DNA of 7,436 nt from Thermoprotei archaeon ex4572_64. GTDB taxonomy: Archaea; Thermoproteota; Thermoprotei; Thermoproteales; Thermocladiaceae. The notes below the pieces were generated by a model, which was not told where the DNA came from, did not search any database, and worked only from the letters and a program-made list of their open reading frames with translations. The position numbers and the translations under genes are program-made. The stretch is from NCBI GenBank assembly GCA_002254895.1, contig NJDF01000047.1, positions 1-7,436 on the forward strand, given 5' to 3'. Positions 1-5,401 of the stretch are shown here, in pieces. Position 1 is the stretch's first letter. Every line of letters begins with the position of its first letter.

Positions 1-386
1 CAGTTAATCAAGTAATGAAGCTGCTTAATAATTTAAATCGCTAACCTTAAGAAACTCACTTAATAGCTTCTCAGAAAACCTAAATAAGAACTTGAAAGTA
101 ACGAATTAGTGTTGAGTGTGTTGATACGTTATTAATAATTTACGTATTATGTATAATTGTTACTTGAATTGCTACATATAAGTTAGCTAATCTTTACGGC
201 TTAATATTACCTGCAAGATATTTAACATCTAGGAATTTCTGTAATAATATCATCATTAACTTCCTTAACATCACTTACATCACTACTATTAAGGTGTTGA
301 GAGAAAACTCTTCATTTAATAGGTAGTGTAGAGTGTGAATGTTTGGTCACAACGGCAAATCTACATAGATTTCAATAATGGAATAC
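1..386. other. AT-rich intergenic stretch with no recognisable gene
   Basis: All frames on both strands are broken by frequent stops, and no tRNA fold or paired C/D boxes were found. The only structure noticed is an imperfect palindrome at about 124-147 (ATACGT ... ACGTAT around a TTATTAATAA core). On the minus strand this is the 3' flank of the amidohydrolase; a weak pyrimidine run (minus-strand TTTTCTCTC, about 298-306) could help termination, but this is not secure. What lies beyond the left edge is unknown. Confidence 0.5.
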
Positions 387-1538
387 TTACTCTTCAAAAA
401 TTTTCATACCTTCAGCTATGACAAGCACTGGATATGATTCTAAACTGAATGGATCACCATTCCACACAATAAAGCTAGCCCACTTACTAGGTTCTAGAGT
501 ACCCAATACGTTATCAATACCTAAAATCTTAGCATTATTGTAAGTTATTAGTGATATGCATTCAGATTTATTCATACCAAATCTTCTGAAAAATCTTAAT
601 TGTAGATAGAGATTTCTTTGAAGGATTACAGGATGATCACTCATAAGTCCAAAGAATGGCTTGACATCTATGAGAAGCTTAATGTTTCTCCAATATTCAT
701 GTTTAAGTTCTGTCTTATATGAGAAGGAATCTATTGGTCCATAAGTGATCGGTATTTCTTCTCTTTTAATTCTCTCAAAGATAGATCTATCATTAACATC
801 ACATGCATGTTCAATAGTTACTTTTAGATTAAATTCTCTCTTTAATCTAATTAGTGCAACAATATCATCATTCTTATGAACGTGAACTCTAAGAGTTTCC
901 TCACCCTTAATTATGGGAAAGAGTAGTCTTATTTCTGGCTCAATCTCTTCAAGATCTCTCTTACCTTTCTCTACAAGTATTAGTGAGTCTTTAGCTTTGA
1001 TTAAGTATTTTCTTAAGAGACCAATAACGCCCATTCTAGTGTATGGTCTACTACCTTTCCAATTAATAGTACTTCTAGGATTATATCCAAGAGCAGCTTT
1101 AATACCTGCATACTTGATGAAAGCTTCCTCTACATCTTTTGCGTAGTTTCTAATAACTACGCACTTACCACCAATGACGTTACCACTACCAGGCATTACG
1201 CAGGAATAGAGTACACCAAACTCTATAGATTCTCTAAATGACTTATCATCCATGTATATACTGTAAAGTGCGTCTAGGTGTGGAAGTATAGTATCCATTC
1301 TTTCATTAGTTTCTTCTTCACTTGGATTTTCACCTGCACGTTCCATACCGATATGAGAATGTGCATCTATGAAGGCTGGAGTGACAACTGCATAGTCATA
1401 CTCATAAACTTCCTCAACATTTTTAGGCTTCTCGTTAGTGATGTCTATAATTCTATCTTCACTCCAGATGAGATAAACATTGTTTAAAACCTTATCGGGA
1501 ATTCCCATATATAGGGTGTTTGCTCTGACGGCTTTCAT
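387..1538 (-). CDS. Imidazolonepropionase-like amidohydrolase
   Basis: This is a 383-residue metal-dependent hydrolase of the amidohydrolase superfamily, closest in style to imidazolonepropionase-related proteins. A short beta-rich N-terminal part (about 1-55) leads into the first metal-binding motif DAHSH (H60 and H62). Further likely ligands are H219/H221 (RVHVHK), H244 (TIEHACD) and D301 (SDHP), followed by the usual C-terminal return to a beta segment (LGTLEPSKWASFIVWNGDP). The full set of expected ligands suggests an active cytosolic enzyme that opens a cyclic amide or similar C-N bond. The true substrate cannot be read from the sequence, and no histidine-degradation genes are nearby. 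It starts with ATG 35 bp after the hypD stop on the same strand, so co-transcription is likely. An assignment as true imidazolonepropionase (hutI) is not supported. Confidence 0.85.
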   Translation of the reverse strand: MKAVRANTLYMGIPDKVLNNVYLIWSEDRIIDITNEKPKNVEEVYEYDYAVVTPAFIDAHSHIGMERAGENPSEEETNERMDTILPHLDALYSIYMDDKSFRESIEFGVLYSCVMPGSGNVIGGKCVVIRNYAKDVEEAFIKYAGIKAALGYNPRSTINWKGSRPYTRMGVIGLLRKYLIKAKDSLILVEKGKRDLEEIEPEIRLLFPIIKGEETLRVHVHKNDDIVALIRLKREFNLKVTIEHACDVNDRSIFERIKREEIPITYGPIDSFSYKTELKHEYWRNIKLLIDVKPFFGLMSDHPVILQRNLYLQLRFFRRFGMNKSECISLITYNNAKILGIDNVLGTLEPSKWASFIVWNGDPFSLESYPVLVIAEGMKIFEE

Positions 1539-1549
1539 ATTAATGATAA

Positions 1550-1562
1550 TTTAGACTCTAAA
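1550..1562. promoter_or_regulatory. Short perfect palindrome upstream of the amidohydrolase start
   Basis: TTTAGACTCTAAA is a perfect 6-bp inverted repeat around one central base. It lies in the 35-bp gap between hypD and the amidohydrolase, 12-24 bases upstream of the amidohydrolase ATG. Its upstream arm sits roughly where a TATA-like box would be for a leaderless start. It could be an operator or a weak internal promoter, or chance in AT-rich DNA. Confidence 0.25.
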
Positions 1563-1573
1563 CACTTAATTCT

Positions 1574-2776
1574 TTAACTTGTAGATTCAAGATCTTGAAG
1601 TACTTCCTCACTAATAACTCCACATCTTGCCCATATTGAGCATGAACCTTCAAGACTAACCATGCATGGCCCCCATGGACTATCTGGTCTACACTTTTTC
1701 ATAAATAACTTGCAATCTGTAGGTTTTGCTTTACCGAGAATAACATCTGCACATCTACATCCTGGAGGTAGATCATATTTCCAAGTCTCTGGTGTGAGAT
1801 CTGGTACTCCAAAGTAGTTTAGAGCATCATACTTATCGTAATATTTGTCTCTAAGTCTATAACCACTCTTCGGTATGTATCCAATACCTCTCCACGCAGC
1901 ATCTACAGTACTGAATACCATGTTCATAAGTTCTTGTGCTTTAACATTTCCATCCCAAGTAACAGCTCTCTTGTACTGTATAACTGTCTTTGCTTCACCT
2001 CTTCTAAATTGTCTAAGAATTTCAGTAATACTCATAAGTACGTCTATAGGCTCAAATCCAGAAATAACTGTAGGCATCTTATACTCATCAGCCAGTACTG
2101 ACCAGGCTTTAGCACCTGTAATTGTTGATACGTGACCAGGAGCAATAACTCCCATTAGTAACTTTCCCTCAAGTACTTCACTCTTAACAGCATTAATAGA
2201 GTACACGGCTGCAGGTGGTGTAAGTCTAATAATGTTTAGAAATTTCAAGTTCTCTGGAACTTTTCTCTGCACTATAAGTTCTGCATATGCAGGTGCTATA
2301 GTTTCAAAACCAATACCGACAAAGATGCTATCCTTACCATGCTTTAAAGAGTCTCGAGCAGCTTCTAGAAAGCTATAAACTAAAGTGACATCAGCACCTG
2401 CAGCTTTAGCATCTGCAAGACTTCTAATAGCACCTTTAGGTCTAACTGTTGGTAATCTATACGTATCACCGTAAGTATATACTTTTACACCGTCAAGTGC
2501 AAGCTTAATAGCAACATCGATATAGTATGCAGGAGTTATACATACTGGACATCCAGGCCCAGCTACTAGCTCAACATCTCTAGGCATAAGAGTTCTCAAT
2601 CCATAATGTGTAGTAGTCCACTCATGAGTACCACAGAAATTCATTATTCTGATAGTGATCTTTCCACATCTAGCTTTCAAATCTTCAGTAAATTTATGGA
2701 TGAGATCTCTAAGGCGAAGAGCAAGTTCAGTATTTTCTCTAAAGATCAACTCGATACTTCTGGATGAGAAGTTCAT
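1574..2776 (-). CDS. hypD: Hydrogenase maturation protein HypD
   Basis: HypD is the iron-sulfur scaffold that works with HypC to assemble the Fe(CN)2CO group of [NiFe]-hydrogenases in the cytoplasm. The 400-residue product carries the signature motifs in order: CGTHE (from C48), GPGCPVC (73-79, with C76 and C79), a GFET segment (157-159 region), PGHVST (213-218), and a cysteine-rich C-terminus starting with PPGCRC (C340, C342) and including C355, C362, C371, C379 and C385. The C-terminal CMVSLEG segment is typical of the 4Fe-4S cluster region. It is somewhat longer than the usual 360-380 residues. No hydrogenase subunit or other hyp gene is in the window, although HypD presence implies the organism makes a [NiFe]-hydrogenase. 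The 35-bp spacing to the amidohydrolase suggests a shared transcript. An AGGT just before the ATG is at best a weak ribosome site. Confidence 0.97.
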   Translation of the reverse strand: MNFSSRSIELIFRENTELALRLRDLIHKFTEDLKARCGKITIRIMNFCGTHEWTTTHYGLRTLMPRDVELVAGPGCPVCITPAYYIDVAIKLALDGVKVYTYGDTYRLPTVRPKGAIRSLADAKAAGADVTLVYSFLEAARDSLKHGKDSIFVGIGFETIAPAYAELIVQRKVPENLKFLNIIRLTPPAAVYSINAVKSEVLEGKLLMGVIAPGHVSTITGAKAWSVLADEYKMPTVISGFEPIDVLMSITEILRQFRRGEAKTVIQYKRAVTWDGNVKAQELMNMVFSTVDAAWRGIGYIPKSGYRLRDKYYDKYDALNYFGVPDLTPETWKYDLPPGCRCADVILGKAKPTDCKLFMKKCRPDSPWGPCMVSLEGSCSIWARCGVISEEVLQDLESTS

Positions 2777-2800
2777 AAATACCTAACTAGAGTCTGAAGT

Positions 2801-2810
2801 AATTAAGTAT
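2801..2810 (-). promoter_or_regulatory. Candidate TATA-like box for hypD
   Basis: On the minus strand the bases read AATTACTTAATT-like sequence (ATACTTAATT here), centred about 29 nt upstream of the hypD ATG. That spacing fits an archaeal A-box for a leaderless or short-leader transcript. The region is AT-rich throughout, so the match is weak evidence by itself. Confidence 0.3.
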
Positions 2811-2872
2811 ATCCTCACGAAGAAGTAATGATTAGTCAAGAGTCACAGTTACTACTGAGTCTTAAACATAGA

Positions 2873-2878
2873 TTTAAA
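2873..2878 (+). promoter_or_regulatory. TATA-like box for the C/D box sRNA
   Basis: TTTAAA is centred about 26 nt upstream of position 2902, and the C box of the guide RNA begins at 2907. An archaeal transcript from this box would therefore begin 4-6 nt before the C box, which is where such sRNAs normally start. A purine/A-rich stretch just upstream could act as a TFB-binding element. Confidence 0.5.
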
Positions 2879-2902
2879 TGATTTAATGAGAAATCTCAGT
2901 CT

Positions 2903-2960
2903 ATAAATGATGAACTTCACGGTATCTGATGAAGTGAAGAAACTCCTCTATACTGATTGA
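2903..2960 (+). ncRNA. C/D box sRNA guiding rRNA 2'-O-methylation
   Basis: The core (2907-2956) has every expected part with canonical archaeal spacing: C box ATGATGA (2907-2913), 12-nt guide (2914-2925), D' box CTGA (2926-2929), 4-nt spacer, C' box GTGAAGA (2934-2940, one mismatch to RUGAUGA), 12-nt guide (2941-2952), D box CTGA (2953-2956). Such RNAs bind L7Ae, Nop5 and fibrillarin. The D' guide can pair over 11 bp (two G-U) with the near-universal 23S segment GUACCGUGAGG; by the N+5 rule the modified base would be the second C of ACCG. The D guide pairs less well (9 bp, two G-U) with another conserved LSU segment, GUAGGGGAG. rRNA sequences are recalled from general knowledge, not aligned to this genome. 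Outer ends are approximate. No clear terminator follows. Confidence 0.8.
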
Positions 2961-3120
2961 AAGTGTGAAGAGTTTCAAGTCTCTATAAGCCTTAATTTAT
3001 AGAAAATGTACTAACTTATCATCACGGTATTGATAGGTGGGTTAGGTTTCTGAAAGATCTAAAGAAGTTGTTTAGAATATTCGTAACTTACTGTAGGAGA
3101 ATAGACCGTTAAAGATATCA

Positions 3121-3885
3121 TTAACGAGTAATCTTTACTAAACGACTCATCTCCTCAAGGAGTCTTGCACCATAACCTGAACTATACCACTTAGTTAGTG
3201 GTTCAATAAATCTCGTGAATTCTCTAATTAAAGCCTCTTTCAGATCTAGTGGATGTAGCTTACCTTCACTATATATTTTTTCAAGTTCTTCAAACGTCCA
3301 AACCTCTAAAGTACCGCCATACTTTACTGGTCTCTCAATTATGAAGGGTTTTTTCCTCTCTTCTCTAAATACTATCAGTCTAGTAATTTCAATTATTGGA
3401 TTATTTTCTAAAACTCTTGGTGGACAGTATGCTTTCAAGATTTTTTGTCTTATCTCTTCAGGTTTATCGTGTAGAAATATGGCTGTTTCAGGTAAGGATT
3501 TACTCATCTTTACTTCTGAAAGTTCTTCCTTACTTCCTTTATCTGAGATATTTAATGCAGGTATTAGTTTATGAAAGAGTGCTAATGGTTTAACTTCTCT
3601 ATTATTTACACGTAGTTTTCTTAACTTCACCCTATGGTCAATTTCTCTAGCAAGCATGTACGCTTTTCTCTGATCAATACCTCCATGAGCTATGTGTGCG
3701 TTGAGTATATACACATCAGCAACTTGCATGAGCGGATATACAAGCCACGCCATGGGCACAGCATCACCCATTTTACGACCAAGAATGGTTAAGCTATGTT
3801 TTGCATCTGAGATTGAGGCTGCTCTTGCAATTTCAAGAATTAAGTACCAGTACTCTCTTTCCTTTTCATACACTTCACTAGCCAT
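3121..3885 (-). CDS. tyrS: Tyrosyl-tRNA synthetase, C-terminal part (frame-split)
   Basis: This 254-residue ORF is the second part of an archaeal class I tyrosyl-tRNA synthetase, which activates tyrosine with ATP and loads it on tRNA-Tyr. It contains YPLMQVAD (50-57), the tyrosine-pocket segment [15 protein letters not shown] (67-81), the catalytic KMSKS loop (126-130), and the family's C-terminal RPVKYGG and LHPLDLK segments. It lacks the nucleotide-binding HIGH-type motif, which lies in the upstream overlapping ORF in another frame. The apparent ATG is probably not a natural start: two codons before it in this frame is a TAA, no ribosome site precedes it, and MASEVY aligns with an internal WASE-type stretch of the family. 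Restoring one G at the GG run (3882-3883) joins both parts through the sequence NEWASEVY. It is a frameshifted gene, a true split gene, or a sequencing error. Confidence 0.9.
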   Translation of the reverse strand: MASEVYEKEREYWYLILEIARAASISDAKHSLTILGRKMGDAVPMAWLVYPLMQVADVYILNAHIAHGGIDQRKAYMLAREIDHRVKLRKLRVNNREVKPLALFHKLIPALNISDKGSKEELSEVKMSKSLPETAIFLHDKPEEIRQKILKAYCPPRVLENNPIIEITRLIVFREERKKPFIIERPVKYGGTLEVWTFEELEKIYSEGKLHPLDLKEALIREFTRFIEPLTKWYSSGYGARLLEEMSRLVKITR

Positions 3886-4217
3886 TCGTTAAGTAGTTCA
3901 ATGACTTTCTTGAAAGTTTCAATATAGTACGTATTAGCTACTTTCCTAATAATTTCTAAATCACCACCTAACTTGTTGTTAAGCCATGAATGTATATCTG
4001 CTAGAAAGATCGTAACATTTATTCCAGCTTTCTGTAAGTCAACAACTTTTGCTAAACTAACTAAGCCTGTACCTATATGTATGTATCCAGAAATTTCAAA
4101 ACCAATATAGTGGTTGAGTTTGTAGCCCTGCTCTAAAAGTTCCTTCAATTCTGACTCTACCACAATTTCAACAGTTGGATATCTTGAAATTAACCTCATC
4201 TTCTCTTCAACATCCAT
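3840..4217 (-). CDS. tyrS: Tyrosyl-tRNA synthetase, N-terminal part (frame-split)
   Basis: This 125-residue ORF holds the N-terminal half of the Rossmann catalytic domain of archaeal TyrRS. It shows [16 protein letters not shown] (36-51), in which HIGT is the HIGH-type ATP-binding motif, then [21 protein letters not shown] (60-80), as in archaeal and eukaryotic enzymes. Similarity stops at about residue 111; the last residues ([14 protein letters not shown]) look like out-of-frame readthrough. The ORF overlaps the C-terminal part by 46 nt. Together the two would give about 366 residues, the normal size for an archaeal TyrRS. Alone this piece lacks the KMSKS loop and most of the tyrosine site, so it cannot be an active synthetase. 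Start is ATG with a TATA-like box about 28 nt upstream, and a divergent gene lies 69 bp away. Confidence 0.9.
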   Translation of the reverse strand: MDVEEKMRLISRYPTVEIVVESELKELLEQGYKLNHYIGFEISGYIHIGTGLVSLAKVVDLQKAGINVTIFLADIHSWLNNKLGGDLEIIRKVANTYYIETFKKVIELLNEWLVKCMKRKESTGT

Positions 4218-4240
4218 AAGTTACTGCTTGATAGTGAGGT

Positions 4241-4262
4241 CTATAAGTTTTCACCATTATAG
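4241..4262. promoter_or_regulatory. Divergent promoter region for tyrS and the DUF371 gene
   Basis: The 69-bp gap between the two divergent genes has two TATA-like boxes. CTATAAG (4241-4247), read as CTTATAG on the minus strand, lies about 27 nt from the tyrS ATG. ATTATAG (4256-4262) lies about 28 nt from the DUF371 ATG. Both spacings fit leaderless archaeal transcripts, and the boxes are so close that the two transcription complexes could interfere with each other. Confidence 0.5.
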
Positions 4263-4286
4263 AGAAGAATTTCTAGTAGATGCGTT

Positions 4287-4730
4287 ATGAGTAGTCATTG
4301 CTTAAAAATTGCGTGGGATTTTATTGAAGCTAAAGGACATAGAAACATCAAGGCAACTCACAGATCTACAGTAGAAATAACAAAAGATAACTATGTGACA
4401 GAGAGAGGTGATTGCATAATTGCGTGCTCAGCAAGTAAGGCTTTGAGTGATCTAAATTCAGAATTGAAAAGCATTATCAAGAGAGATGATGCCTTAGTGA
4501 TTATTGTAATTAAGGTAGGTGATGTTACGGATTACATCATAGGTAAAGGTTCTTCAAAACTTACATTAAGTAGTGACAGGAAGATAATTATTAGAAGAAG
4601 CTCATATATAGATGATGCAACACTTACAATACGTGCAAATAAGGCAGCTAAGGATATTAATAGAGAATTAATTGACAAGTTAGTTCGTGGAGAAGAGATT
4701 AAAGTATGGATCTTAGGAATGTACGTTTAG
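4287..4730 (+). CDS. DUF371 family protein, function unknown
   Basis: The 147-residue product matches the archaeal DUF371 family as I remember it. Conserved-looking blocks are GHRNIKATHRSTVEIT (17-32), ERGDCIIACSASKA (39-52), a central beta-rich stretch around KVGDVTDYIIGKG, a KLTLSS segment (91-96), IIRRSSYIDDATLTIRANKA (101-120) and DINREL (123-128). No signal peptide or membrane segment is visible, so it is probably cytosolic. The H19 of GHRN, the THRS segment and the GDC motif are candidates for a functional site, but no biochemical role is known to me. The gene is complete, about the normal family length, and starts with ATG behind a TATA-like box. The next gene starts about 45 bp downstream and may be co-transcribed. 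Its divergent neighbour is tyrS. Confidence 0.85.
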   Translation: MSSHCLKIAWDFIEAKGHRNIKATHRSTVEITKDNYVTERGDCIIACSASKALSDLNSELKSIIKRDDALVIIVIKVGDVTDYIIGKGSSKLTLSSDRKIIIRRSSYIDDATLTIRANKAAKDINRELIDKLVRGEEIKVWILGMYV

Positions 4731-4750
4731 GTATTAATAGAGGTTGAGAT

Positions 4751-4758
4751 TAAGTATA
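4751..4758 (+). promoter_or_regulatory. Weak TATA-like box before the membrane protein gene
   Basis: TAAGTATA lies about 22 nt upstream of the ATG at 4776 (centre to start), slightly closer than the usual archaeal 26 nt. If used, it favours the ATG at 4776 over the in-frame GTG at 4764. The gene could equally be read from the DUF371 promoter. Confidence 0.25.
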
Positions 4759-4775
4759 GTTGAGTGATTTATCTG

Positions 4776-5273
4776 ATGAGTAGAAGATTAATTGAATTAA
4801 AACTATTAGCTTTGAGAAAGCTTGCTCACGTATCTCTATCAATCTTCCTAATCATGCCATACATAACAGATTTATCCATTATTGGATTATCAACACTTCA
4901 ATACTATACTATACTGACTATAGCCTCAGCCATCATTTACTGCATACAGGTTAAGAAGCCCATAATTTCAGTTATGCTTAGTGAAGCCATTTCAAGCATT
5001 AGAAACACCATCATTCAGCAGTTATCAAAACTTAACGATTCAGGAATAATAAATATGTCCATAATTACTGAACACTTACTAAAATTTGAAAGTAGTTTTA
5101 AAGAGATACTTGAAAATGTTAAGAGAGACTACGAGAGAAGAGGTGGATATTTAGGTATTCTTATGGGTATGCTTGGAGTACTTTTAAGCTACATAATTGT
5201 TAATGACTATGTAATTTATGGCATAACTTCACTAATAATATACGATACTTTAAGTGCTTTCTATGGGGCTTAG
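4776..5273 (+). CDS. Membrane protein, dolichol kinase / CTP-transferase-like, probably frameshifted
   Basis: About 165 residues with an N-terminal RKLAH motif, followed by two hydrophobic segments (HVSLSIFLIMPYI and YYTILTIASAIIYCIQV), a polar, probably helical middle, the stretch ERRGGYLGILMGMLGVLLSYII, a further hydrophobic segment and YDTLSAFYG. RKxxH near the start and a D-x-x-x-A-x-x-G motif recall SEC59/dolichol kinase and phytol-kinase-like enzymes that phosphorylate polyprenols using CTP. The family's usual GxxxGxxxxxxKSxEG region is not visible, so catalysis is doubtful. The ORF stops at TAG 5271-5273, but the next frame continues with the family's expected C-terminal E...DN..IP motif. 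I chose ATG 4776; GTG 4764 is an in-frame alternative. Family assignment is tentative. Confidence 0.5.
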   Translation: MSRRLIELKLLALRKLAHVSLSIFLIMPYITDLSIIGLSTLQYYTILTIASAIIYCIQVKKPIISVMLSEAISSIRNTIIQQLSKLNDSGIINMSIITEHLLKFESSFKEILENVKRDYERRGGYLGILMGMLGVLLSYIIVNDYVIYGITSLIIYDTLSAFYGA

Positions 5274-5359
5274 CTGAATGCTATGGTATTGAGGATAACT
5301 TCTCAATACCTATAGTTGCATCATTAATCACGTACTCTCTCAACTTTCCCATAACTTAA
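5267..5359 (+). pseudogene. Out-of-frame C-terminal tail of the preceding membrane protein
   Basis: Read from 5267, this frame stays open to a TAA at 5357-5359 and encodes GLAECYGIEDNFSIPIVASL and about ten more residues. The pattern E-x(5)-DN-x-x-IP followed by a hydrophobic stretch resembles the end of dolichol kinase, phytol kinase and related CTP-transferase-like proteins. Adding one G to the GGGG run at 5265-5268 would join it to the upstream ORF as FYGGLAECYG. There is no start codon of its own that makes sense. Confidence 0.5.
5281..5315. repeat. Strong hairpin: 13 bp stem with one bulge, 8-nt loop
   Basis: GGTATTGAG (5285-5293) and CTCAATACC (5302-5310) form a perfect 9-bp stem, extended by CTAT (5281-5284) with ATAG (5312-5315) around a bulged T at 5311. 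The loop is GATAACTT. It lies 8 nt after the TAG of the membrane-protein ORF and before the pheT promoter. It could be a termination or RNA-stability element, but no T run follows, and the same bases may be coding in the other frame. Confidence 0.6.
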
Positions 5360-5372
5360 TGAGAGAAATATG

Positions 5373-5378
5373 TTTAAA
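5373..5378 (+). promoter_or_regulatory. TATA-like box for pheT
   Basis: TTTAAA is centred 26 nt upstream of the pheT ATG at 5402, the classical archaeal spacing for a leaderless transcript. No Shine-Dalgarno motif is evident in front of the start, which agrees. Confidence 0.55.
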
Positions 5379-5401
5379 GTAAGTCGTGAATTAACTAGAG
5401 A

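Noticed and set aside
124..147. Imperfect palindrome ATACGT...ACGTAT as an operator or origin element
   Set aside because: It is AT-rich, its arms differ by a 4-nt insertion, there is no adjacent gene start, and no repeats of it were found.
250..257. Minus-strand ATGATGA that could be a C box of another guide RNA
   Set aside because: No CTGA occurs 12 nt downstream or anywhere close on that strand.
913..2135. Open reading frames of 69-86 codons on the plus strand opposite the amidohydrolase and hypD
   Set aside because: They lie antisense to genes with clear motifs, show no recognisable domains, and have serine/leucine-rich shadow composition.
2927..2932. TGATGA overlapping the D' box, as an alternative C' box
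   Set aside because: It would leave 20 nt before the D box and no D'/C' spacer; GTGAAGA at 2934-2940 gives the canonical 4-nt spacer and 12-nt guide.
3018..3024. Minus-strand GTGATGA, a perfect C box match
   Set aside because: No D or D' box (CTGA) follows within the proper distance on the minus strand.
3865..3880. A-rich stretch GAAAAGGAAAG in the TyrRS overlap as a slippery site for programmed frameshifting
   Set aside because: It is not a proper X-XXY-YYZ heptamer, and a shift there would lose the WASEVY segment; a missing G at 3882-3883 restores the expected sequence better.
3215..3892. Plus-strand open frames of 65-119 codons opposite tyrS
   Set aside because: They are antisense shadows of a well-recognised synthetase with no motifs of their own.
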